A stretch of DNA of 64,000 bases from Pedobacter ghigonis. GTDB taxonomy: Bacteria; Bacteroidota; Bacteroidia; Sphingobacteriales; Sphingobacteriaceae. Position numbers and translations under genes: made by a program. The notes beneath the pieces are model-generated. The model was not told where the DNA came from, did no database searches, and was given only the letters and a program-made list of their open reading frames with translations. The stretch covers positions 1-64,000 of the forward strand of contig NZ_CAESCM010000013.1 in assembly GCF_903166585.1 (NCBI RefSeq), written 5' to 3'. This document shows, piece by piece, positions 45,269 through 52,913 of the stretch (within the stretch, counting starts at the first letter, position 1; each line of letters starts with the position of its first letter).

Positions 45269-46375
45269 ATGAAATACTACCTCGTAGCCGGAGAAGCATC
45301 AGGCGATTTACATGGTGCAAACCTAATAAAAGCCCTAAAAGCTGAAGATGGCGAAGCGGTATTCCGTTATTTTGGTGGTGATAAAATGGCTGCAGAAGGA
45401 GGAGAGCTCGTAAAACATTATGCCGATATGGCTTTTATGGGTTTTACCGAAGTTATTTTAAACCTGCGTACCATTTTTAAAAACCTCAGCACCTGTAAAC
45501 AAGATTTGTTAGCCTGGAAACCAGATGTGTTGATTCTGATCGATTTTCCGGGTTTTAACCTCAAAATTGCTGAGTTTGCCAAAGCGCATGGTATAAAGGT
45601 TTGTTACTATATCTCGCCAAAAGTTTGGGCCTGGAACCAGAAACGTGTACTCAAAATAAAAAGGATTGTAGACCACATGTTTTGTATTTTGCCATTCGAG
45701 GTAACTTTTTACAAAAGCTGGGGTATGGAGGTAGATTATGTTGGTAACCCTTTGTTAGATGAAATTGCACAATTCACACCCGATCCTGCCTTTCGCGGGA
45801 AGCACGAATTAGGCGATGAAAAAATTATTGCCCTATTGCCCGGAAGCCGGAAGCAGGAAATAGAACGGTTACTGCCGGTAATGTTAAGTGTGATCGAAAA
45901 TCATAATGACTATACTTTCGTAATTGCCGCCGCACCAACCTTTAGTGCCGGATATTACCAACAATTTATAGGTGGTAAAAAAGCCGTTTTAATCTTTAAT
46001 AATACCTACAACCTGCTGCACCAGGCCCATGCTGCCATTGTAGCTTCGGGTACAGCCACTTTAGAAACTGCTTTGTTTAAAATACCACAAGTGGTGGTGT
46101 ATAAAGGTGGTACCATTTCTATCGCCATTGCACGCTTGCTGGTAAAAATTAAGTTTATTTCGCTCGTAAACCTCATTGTAGATAAAAAAATCGTGACTGA
46201 ACTGATTCAGGAAGATTGTAATACCCAAAACATAGACGAAGCGTTAGGTTTAATACTGGGAGGTGCAGGCAGAAGTGAAATGCTGGCGGGCTACGATGAA
46301 CTTTTAGAATTGATGGGAAAACCAGGGGCATCGGCAAAAACAGCAAGACTGATTAAAGGTTATCTATCTGCGTAA
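45269..46375 (+). CDS. lpxB: Lipid-A-disaccharide synthase
   Basis: LpxB joins UDP-diacylglucosamine to lipid X to make the disaccharide of lipid A at the membrane. It starts MKYYLVAGEASGDLHGANLI (the classic GEASGD motif), with LIDFPGFNLKIA, YYISPKVWAWNQKR and LLPGSRKQEIERLLPV later, all diagnostic. 368 residues is usual. Its spacer from the small membrane protein gene is a repeat. No overlapping downstream gene. Confidence 0.97.
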   Translation: MKYYLVAGEASGDLHGANLIKALKAEDGEAVFRYFGGDKMAAEGGELVKHYADMAFMGFTEVILNLRTIFKNLSTCKQDLLAWKPDVLILIDFPGFNLKIAEFAKAHGIKVCYYISPKVWAWNQKRVLKIKRIVDHMFCILPFEVTFYKSWGMEVDYVGNPLLDEIAQFTPDPAFRGKHELGDEKIIALLPGSRKQEIERLLPVMLSVIENHNDYTFVIAAAPTFSAGYYQQFIGGKKAVLIFNNTYNLLHQAHAAIVASGTATLETALFKIPQVVVYKGGTISIAIARLLVKIKFISLVNLIVDKKIVTELIQEDCNTQNIDEALGLILGGAGRSEMLAGYDELLELMGKPGASAKTARLIKGYLSA

Positions 46376-46379
46376 TTAT

Positions 46380-46447
46380 TGAATGATTGAATGTTTTCTG
46401 GCACAATACTTATTCACTCATTCAAAATTTACGCATTCATTCAATAA
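46380..46447. repeat. ATTGAATGATTGAATG-type spacer
   Basis: Degenerate ATTGAATGATTGAATG at the left and CATTCATTCAATAATTA at the right form a rough fold-back directly after lpxB. The same style is seen at 36331-36402. Confidence 0.5.
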
Positions 46448-46541
46448 TTACTCCACTTCTTTCTTTCTAAAACGATTAACATAAAAAATGTTAAATTGCA
46501 GCTTTTAAGTTGGCAAAAATTTAAAAACTATAATTTTTGTT

Positions 46542-46549
46542 TAGTTTTG
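46542..46549 (+). promoter_or_regulatory. Candidate -7 element of the lacI-type gene
   Basis: TAGTTTTG matches TAnnTTTG and lies 30 bases before the start codon. A -33 element at a normal distance is not clear. Confidence 0.35.
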
Positions 46550-46579
46550 AAATATTAACCTAATAGAACTCCCCAGCAC

Positions 46580-47584
46580 ATGAAATCGCTTTCTATCAAA
46601 GACATTGCCGTTAAAGCAAACGTATCCATCACTACAGTTTCTTTTATCATTAACGGAAAAGCAAAAGAGAAATCGATTAGCGAGGCGGTTATAGAGAAAG
46701 TTGAGAAAATTATTGCAGAAAGCGGTTATAAACCAAATCAGATCGCCAGGAGCCTGCGTACCGGAAATTCGAATATTATTGGCCTGATTATCGAAGATAT
46801 TTCAAACTCCTTCTTTTCGAGGATAGCAAGATTAATTGAAGATAAAGCTTACAAAAAAGGATATAAAATTATCTATTCGAGCACCGAAAACAGTGTAGAT
46901 AAGGCGAAAGAGCTAATCAACATGTTTAAATCGCGTAAGGTTGATGCCTATATTATTTCGCCAATTAAGGGAATTGAAGAAGATATACAGCTGTTGATGA
47001 ACGATGGCAACCCTGTAATTCTTTTCGATAGGAACCTACCCGATATCAGTACCAGTTACGTAGGTGCTGATCATTTTAATGCCTCTTACCAATCCATCAA
47101 AAACTTTATCGATCAGGGTAAAAAGAACATTGCTCTGGTAACTATCGATATTAATGTAGAACAGATTACCGAGCGTTTGGAAGGCTATAAAAAAGCGCTG
47201 GAAGATAACGGAATCAAATACAACGAAGACCTGGTTTTAAAAATTCATTTTAACCAGGAAGAAAATGAAACCATTGCCCAGATTCAGGGCTTACTTCAGC
47301 ATAAAGACATAGATGCTGTACTGTTTGCTACCAACTATTTGGCAATTAGTGGTTTAAAAGCCTTAAAGCAGATCAATAAAAAAGTAGGAGATGACCTTGC
47401 CGTTATCGCTTACGATGACCATGAAGCTTTTGAATTGCATACTCCCCGTATTTCTGCTATCCAGCAGCCCTTAGAAGAAATAGCCGAAACCATTATCAAA
47501 CTTATCTTAAGCAGACTTTCTTCAAAAAGCAAATTACCTGCAGAAGAGGTAATTATCCCAGCCCGTTTAGTGCTTAGAGACTAA
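46580..47584 (+). CDS. LacI-family transcriptional regulator of the adjacent sugar locus
   Basis: A repressor/activator with a LacI helix-turn-helix at residues 1-50 (LSIKDIAVKANVSITTVS, the hinge helix at PNQIARSLRTG) and a periplasmic-binding-like effector domain (about 60-330). The ligand is probably a sugar released by the locus. Nearby palindromes TAAAACGTTTTA, of the CG-centred kind LacI proteins bind, lie upstream of four downstream genes (positions 47628, 47671, 52761, 52873, 60102, and a close copy at 58894). I infer that this protein binds them; activator or repressor mode is not determined. 334 residues. Confidence 0.92.
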   Translation: MKSLSIKDIAVKANVSITTVSFIINGKAKEKSISEAVIEKVEKIIAESGYKPNQIARSLRTGNSNIIGLIIEDISNSFFSRIARLIEDKAYKKGYKIIYSSTENSVDKAKELINMFKSRKVDAYIISPIKGIEEDIQLLMNDGNPVILFDRNLPDISTSYVGADHFNASYQSIKNFIDQGKKNIALVTIDINVEQITERLEGYKKALEDNGIKYNEDLVLKIHFNQEENETIAQIQGLLQHKDIDAVLFATNYLAISGLKALKQINKKVGDDLAVIAYDDHEAFELHTPRISAIQQPLEEIAETIIKLILSRLSSKSKLPAEEVIIPARLVLRD

Positions 47585-47627
47585 TAAAAACCTGCTTCCG
47601 GGTAATTGTCATATTTTTTTTACTTAC

Positions 47628-47639
47628 TAAAACGTTTTA
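47628..47639. promoter_or_regulatory. Operator 1 upstream of susC
   Basis: A perfect TAAAACGTTTTA palindrome, 43 bases (centre to centre, about four helix turns) from the next copy at 47671. Confidence 0.75.
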
Positions 47640-47670
47640 TTACGATTTAGAATTGCTATTATTGACGCGC

Positions 47671-47682
47671 TAAAACGTTTTA
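47671..47682. promoter_or_regulatory. Operator 2 upstream of susC
   Basis: TAAAACGTTTTA, extended to the perfect 16-base palindrome GCTAAAACGTTTTAGC at 47669-47684. Together with the copy at 47628 it would place two regulator dimers on the same face of the DNA. Confidence 0.8.
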
Positions 47683-47819
47683 GCATAGCCGGAATAAATT
47701 TTATGAGCATTAAACCAGTTTCCTACTGATTTTTAAGGGATTGTATAAACATAGGGATGAGTCTTGTTATGGGACTCTGATTTTATCCAATCAAACCTTT
47801 AACAAAATAAACATAGGTA

Positions 47820-47843
47820 TCAGGCAACATAACCATTGCCTGA
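47820..47843 (+). promoter_or_regulatory. Hairpin in the susC leader
   Basis: TCAGGCAA at 47820-47827 pairs with TTGCCTGA at 47836-47843, loop of 8, about 70 bases before the susC start. There is no T-run after it. It may be a leader structure for mRNA stability or RNA-level control. Confidence 0.35.
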
Positions 47844-47912
47844 CCTTCGCTTTCGCAGATAACCAATACCAGAAACAATAACTAATCATTTATAATTAAA
47901 ACAAAACCGTTA

Positions 47913-50900
47913 ATGAAAATTAATTTACTCAAAATTACGGGGCTGTCTGCTGCCATTGTGCTGCTAAATAGTCCTGCGTTTTCAATGAATCCGGAGTGGG
48001 AAGGTACACAGAGGTTCTTGAATGGAAACGTGCCCGCCGGGCGTATTCAAGCGCAAAAAAATGTAACCGGAACCGTTGTTGATGATAGCGGTCTGCCAGT
48101 ACCGGGAGCGGGAATTAAAAACCAAAGCACCGGAAAAACAACTGTTACCGATGCTAACGGAAAGTTTGTGATCGAAGCCAGCGCCGGACAGGTACTTCGT
48201 TTTACCTATATTGGTTACGAAACACAGGATATTACGGTTCGCGAGTCGTCGGTAATCAATGTAAAATTTGCAGTATCAAAAAATACTGATCTACAGGAGG
48301 TAACTGTTGTAGCTGTTGGATACGGTACACAATTACAAAAGGAAGTAACTTCGGCAGTTGCACACGTTGGTGCTGAAGACTTCAGACAAAGTGGTTCTAG
48401 AAATGCATTGGACCTTATTCAAGGCAAGGTTGCAGGTTTAGTCTTAACGCGGGCTAGCGGCTCAAATCCTAATAGTGGTGTTAATGTACAGTTACGTGGA
48501 GTTGTAAGTGTTACCGGAAGTGCAAGTCCATTGTTTGTAATTGATGGTATTCCTGGTGGTAACCCTGATTTATTGCAGCAAGATGATATCGAATCAATCG
48601 ATGTTTTAAAGGATGGTTCTGCTGCTGCAATTTATGGTTCGACAGCAAATGCTGGTGTAATTTTAATTACAACTAAGAAGGGAAAACCTGGACTTCCACA
48701 GTTTAATTATTCATCGTATGTAAGAAAAGAATATTATAATAAGTGGCTAGATTTTTTAACTCCTGCAGAGTATAAGGAGAAAATTGCAACAGGGCAGTTA
48801 AAGACTACAGATTTTGGTCATGAAACAGATTTTGTTGATCAGTTAATTAACCACGATAATACTTCTCAAAACCATAATTTAAACTTTAGTGGTGGTAGTG
48901 ATAAAACGAGTTATAGAGCGAGTTTAAACTATCGTGATCTTGAAGGCATTGCCAAAGCAAACACTCGGGAAGAGTATACTTTAAGGTTTAATATTAATCA
49001 AACAGGATTAGACGATAGATTAAAAATTCAGGTTAATTTAGTTACGAATTTTAACAAAGCCAATCTTTTAGGTGGTGAAGGTTGGGAGAGTGAGCAAACC
49101 AAAAATCCGACATTATCCAATTATAACTCTGATGGTACATATCGATTTGATTTGACCAGCAGAAATGAATTTGCCCGGATTAACCAGGAAACCAATTATC
49201 GTAAACAGCAAACCAGTTCTGCAGATGCAAAGGCTGATTTGGATATCTTACCTGGTTTAAAAGCATCAGTTTTTGGTTCTGTTACTCGCGACAATCGCTA
49301 TGACAGTGCTTACAGGCTTAAAGCAAGTGAGGACTCGATGGAGCAAACAGATGTTGCGTATAAAGGTGGTGGCTATGCAGGAAAAGCTGATTTTCTGTCG
49401 CAAGCCTGGGCATTAGAACCGACCTTACAATACAATAAAACTTTCTTCGGAAAGCATAATTTTACTGCATTGGCGGGTTATAGCTACCGTTATTATATGG
49501 AAGAATCTTCAAGCATGTCTAACCGTGGATTCATTAATGATTTGTTTCATGAAGATAACATTTCACAAGGTACTGCCCTTGCACTCGGTAAGGCAAGCAT
49601 GGCTTCTAATAGAAATGATAATACTTTAATCGCTTTCTTTGGCAGAATTAATTATAACTATGATGGTAAGTACCTATTAACTGCAACTTTAAGACGAGAA
49701 GGTTCATCACGTTTTGGTAATAACAACAAATGGGGTAATTTCCCTGCAATTTCGGGAGCATGGAATATTGCTCAGGAAGATTTCATGAAAAACGTCTCAT
49801 GGGTTAGTAGTTTAAAGCTTAGAGCTGGTTATGGTGAAACCGGTAATAGTGGTTTCGCAAACAACGCTTCAAGGGTAACGCTTGGTGGTGGAGGAAGATA
49901 CCTTTATCCAGATGGAACATATGCCGAAACCTATGGACCAACAAGGAATCCAAATCCAAACCTAAGGTGGGAAACTAAAAAAGAAACAAATATTGGAGTA
50001 GATTTCAGCTTACTGAAAAATAAATTATCTGGTCAGATCGATTTATTTAAACGTACAACCAAAGATTTATTAGATACCTATACTTCTCCGCAACCTCCAT
50101 TTATTCAAGATAGAATTTATACTAATGTGGGTACGATATCTTCGAAAGGTATCGAATTAGCACTAAGTTATGCAGCATTTAACACACAGGATTTCAGCTG
50201 GAGTATTGATGCAACGGCTAGTACATTAAGAAATAAATTAGATTCTTATTCAAATGATGAGTACAAAATTGCATACAAACCATTTGGTGCAATTGGTGGT
50301 GCAGGTGCTTTAGGAGATGCGATTATTACTTACGAAGGTGGCGCATTGGGTGAATTTTGGGGTAAAAAATTCGCTGGTTTTACTTCCGACGGTAAATGGT
50401 TATTTTATAACAGAAACGGTCAGGCTGTGCCAAATGCACAGATCAACAACTCGAAAGATAAAAATGTAACAGATTTACAAATGATAGGTAATGCCATCCC
50501 CAAATATTATGCATCTCTAGCTAATAACTTTAGATATAAGGGATTTGATTTACGTGTTTTCTTAAGAGGTAAATTCGATTATGATATCTTAAACAGAAAT
50601 GCACTTTCATATGCAAACAAAACATGGGCTGGTAACTTATTAAAAAGCACTTTCGATAAATACAGCCAGATCAATGATACTTATATGTATTCGGACTACT
50701 ATTTGGAAAAAGGAACCTACGTAAAGTTAGACGAAGTAACCATAGGATATAATTTCAAATTAAAAACCAAATTAATTAGAAACATGCGCGTTTATGCTAC
50801 GGGACAAAATTTGGCAACCATTACTGGTTATACTGGTAGCGACCCGGATTATATCAGTGATACTGGCTTAGGCCCAAGTGTTGATAATAGTGGTGCATAT

Positions 50901-50945
50901 CCAAGTACACGTTCATTCTTGTTCGGTTTAAATGTTGGATTTTAA
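47913..50945 (+). CDS. SusC/RagA family TonB-linked outer membrane transporter
   Basis: A TonB-dependent transporter of 1010 residues that imports oligosaccharides through the outer membrane with SusD. A signal peptide (about 1-25), a carboxypeptidase-regulatory-like beta domain (about 47-125, VTGTVVDDSGLPVPGAG onward), a TonB-box region LQEVTVVAVGYGT, a plug domain (about 140-255, RGVVSVTGSASPLFVIDG and ESIDVLKDGSAAAIYGS), and the barrel with its final aromatic strand LFGLNVGF. SusD starts just 10 bases on. The DNA looks more AT-rich than that of the enzyme genes downstream. Confidence 0.95.
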   Translation: MKINLLKITGLSAAIVLLNSPAFSMNPEWEGTQRFLNGNVPAGRIQAQKNVTGTVVDDSGLPVPGAGIKNQSTGKTTVTDANGKFVIEASAGQVLRFTYIGYETQDITVRESSVINVKFAVSKNTDLQEVTVVAVGYGTQLQKEVTSAVAHVGAEDFRQSGSRNALDLIQGKVAGLVLTRASGSNPNSGVNVQLRGVVSVTGSASPLFVIDGIPGGNPDLLQQDDIESIDVLKDGSAAAIYGSTANAGVILITTKKGKPGLPQFNYSSYVRKEYYNKWLDFLTPAEYKEKIATGQLKTTDFGHETDFVDQLINHDNTSQNHNLNFSGGSDKTSYRASLNYRDLEGIAKANTREEYTLRFNINQTGLDDRLKIQVNLVTNFNKANLLGGEGWESEQTKNPTLSNYNSDGTYRFDLTSRNEFARINQETNYRKQQTSSADAKADLDILPGLKASVFGSVTRDNRYDSAYRLKASEDSMEQTDVAYKGGGYAGKADFLSQAWALEPTLQYNKTFFGKHNFTALAGYSYRYYMEESSSMSNRGFINDLFHEDNISQGTALALGKASMASNRNDNTLIAFFGRINYNYDGKYLLTATLRREGSSRFGNNNKWGNFPAISGAWNIAQEDFMKNVSWVSSLKLRAGYGETGNSGFANNASRVTLGGGGRYLYPDGTYAETYGPTRNPNPNLRWETKKETNIGVDFSLLKNKLSGQIDLFKRTTKDLLDTYTSPQPPFIQDRIYTNVGTISSKGIELALSYAAFNTQDFSWSIDATASTLRNKLDSYSNDEYKIAYKPFGAIGGAGALGDAIITYEGGALGEFWGKKFAGFTSDGKWLFYNRNGQAVPNAQINNSKDKNVTDLQMIGNAIPKYYASLANNFRYKGFDLRVFLRGKFDYDILNRNALSYANKTWAGNLLKSTFDKYSQINDTYMYSDYYLEKGTYVKLDEVTIGYNFKLKTKLIRNMRVYATGQNLATITGYTGSDPDYISDTGLGPSVDNSGAYPSTRSFLFGLNVGF

Positions 50946-50955
50946 AGATAAAAAA

Positions 50956-52599
50956 ATGAAAAATAAATCAATTATATATAGCTTACTCGCAGGTGTTTTA
51001 TGTTTAACAAATGCCTGTACAAAGTTAGATGAGAACGCTTACAGTGAGTTATTAACAAATAACTTCTATAATAATAAAACTGAGGTACTATCAGCTGTTT
51101 TAAGGCCATATACTCACGCCAATGCATGGGTTACGCCATCAGGCCAGGATGGGTGGTGGCGTTTGGCTGAACTATCCGGCGATCAGCTGGCATGGCCTAC
51201 AAAGGGACGCCACGGTGAAGATGGTGGTAAATGGAAAAGATTGCATTACCACACCTGGACTACAGACGAAAGTGGGATTAACCGCGCATGGTCTTTAATG
51301 TTCTGGGGTATGGGACTGTGTAATGATCCAATTGAAAATATCGAGAAACGTGATATTTCATTAATGGGTATTACACAAGTTGAAAAAAATGCCTACGTTG
51401 CTGAATTGAAATTATTAAGGGCTTTCCATTATTTAAAGTTGATGGACTTGTTCGGTAATATTCCAGTGGTTACACAAGTGGGTATACCTGCTAAACCAGA
51501 AACAAAATCACGCAAAGAAGTATTCAACTTTATTGAATCAGAAATTAAAGCGAATATCGATCAGGCGCCTAAATTATCCCGTGCAATGTTAGGTCGTATG
51601 ACTCAGGCTGGTGCATATGCCATGTTAGTAGAACTTTATTTAAATGCTGAAGTATGGACTGGAACCCCGCGCTGGGATGATTGCATTGCTGCTGCGGATA
51701 AATTAATAGCAAACCAGGGCGGAGGTCAGAATGGCGCAATGCAATTAGATCCAAATATTACCGATCAGTTCAAAACCACTAACGATTTATCTAAAGAGGT
51801 GATTTTTTCAATTGCATATGATTACAAAGTTGCAGGTTTCGAACCTTCATGGGCAGGTGAATTCTATCATTTTAAACAGCAGGATATTTATGGCGGTGGT
51901 AGAAATGGTAACGACGGTATTGTTTTAATACCAGGGGTTTTTACCACATATGAGGATGCTGATTTAAGAAAAAGAGGGTGGTTATTGGAAGGGCCAATGG
52001 TTAAGTTTTCTGATGGAACAACCCCAATTACGGGTTCTGAAGAATATACGAATGTTCAGTTATCATTTGTAGATAATATCCGTAAAAACAAAACTGGTTC
52101 TACACTAAGCAATATGAGTGAGGGTGAAGAAAATTCGGGCGTTCGTTTCAATAAATATAAATTGGGCAACCAGGTTCCTGGGCCCGGCGGCGCACCAGCA
52201 ATTGATCCTAACTATAATAATACGGATTGGAACATTTACCGTTTAACCATGATCTATTTTGCCAAAGCAGAAGCGATTATGCGTAAAAATGGTGGAGTTG
52301 CCACGGCTGAAGCAGTTCAGTTAATTAACGATTGTAAAAAACGCGCTTATGCGGTTGCAGATTGGACAACAAGAGCTTATACGCCAGCAACCCTAACTAT
52401 GGATGAATTACTTGTTGAAAGGGGCAGAGAATTTATTTTTGAAGGCATGAGAAGAGATGATTTAATTCGTTTTGGTAAATTTGCTACTGGTACATGGTGG
52501 GATCATACAGCATCTACTGCTACTAAGGCACTTTATCCAATTCCGCAGAATCAAAGAGATCTAAACGGAAATTTAACCCAAAATCCAGGCTATAATTAA
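50956..52599 (+). CDS. RagB/SusD family glycan-binding lipoprotein
   Basis: The surface glycan-binding partner of SusC. The start at 50956 (MKNKSIIYSLL) gives a lipoprotein signal with lipobox-like TNAC at about Cys 21; the ATG at 50932 overlaps the end of susC. The helical TPR-like fold shows in the N-terminal half, with WRLAELSGDQLAWP and LKLLRAFHYLKLMDLFGNIP. The C-terminal half contains ELLVERGREFIFEGMRRDDLIRFGK, the usual SusD block, and ends YPIPQNQRDLNGNLTQNPGYN. 547 residues. It is closed by a strong terminator. Confidence 0.95.
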   Translation: MKNKSIIYSLLAGVLCLTNACTKLDENAYSELLTNNFYNNKTEVLSAVLRPYTHANAWVTPSGQDGWWRLAELSGDQLAWPTKGRHGEDGGKWKRLHYHTWTTDESGINRAWSLMFWGMGLCNDPIENIEKRDISLMGITQVEKNAYVAELKLLRAFHYLKLMDLFGNIPVVTQVGIPAKPETKSRKEVFNFIESEIKANIDQAPKLSRAMLGRMTQAGAYAMLVELYLNAEVWTGTPRWDDCIAAADKLIANQGGGQNGAMQLDPNITDQFKTTNDLSKEVIFSIAYDYKVAGFEPSWAGEFYHFKQQDIYGGGRNGNDGIVLIPGVFTTYEDADLRKRGWLLEGPMVKFSDGTTPITGSEEYTNVQLSFVDNIRKNKTGSTLSNMSEGEENSGVRFNKYKLGNQVPGPGGAPAIDPNYNNTDWNIYRLTMIYFAKAEAIMRKNGGVATAEAVQLINDCKKRAYAVADWTTRAYTPATLTMDELLVERGREFIFEGMRRDDLIRFGKFATGTWWDHTASTATKALYPIPQNQRDLNGNLTQNPGYN

Positions 52600-52620
52600 T
52601 CAATAGCTTAGTATAGAAGA

Positions 52621-52660
52621 AAGCCGCAGTATAAGATAATTATGCTGCGGCTTCTTTTTT
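52621..52660 (+). terminator. Terminator after susD
   Basis: AAGCCGCAGTATAA and TTATGCTGCGGCTT (one mismatch) are followed by six T. Confidence 0.9.
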
Positions 52661-52758
52661 ATTGCCTTGTAACAGTCGCATTTACATTCGTATTGTGTAA
52701 CCTATATGTTACGAATTGAAGCGGTGAAAAGTGTATTATTTTTTACTAATATTGATTT

Positions 52759-52774
52759 AGTAAAACGTTTTACT
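52759..52774. promoter_or_regulatory. Operator A upstream of the DUF4965 gene
   Basis: AGTAAAACGTTTTACT, a perfect 16-base palindrome with core TAAAACGTTTTA at 52761-52772, in the gap after the susD terminator. Confidence 0.8.
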
Positions 52775-52872
52775 TTGTTTAGGCTTTTATAACTGTAAAA
52801 ACGACATTTAAACCAGCATTATCTGCATTAGCTTAACTAGGCTCGGCATAAGATATTTGACGAATTAACTGG

Positions 52873-52884
52873 TAAAACGTTTTA
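52873..52884. promoter_or_regulatory. Operator B upstream of the DUF4965 gene
   Basis: The core TAAAACGTTTTA lies 30 bases before the start codon at 52914 and about 112 bases from operator A. A site so close to the start would suit repression. Confidence 0.75.
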
Positions 52885-52913
52885 TCAACTGCAATGAAAC
52901 CAAATATTAATTT

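Noticed and set aside
45033..45272. A 79-codon frame between surE and lpxB
   Set aside because: It overlaps the better small membrane gene and then runs through a degenerate repeat.
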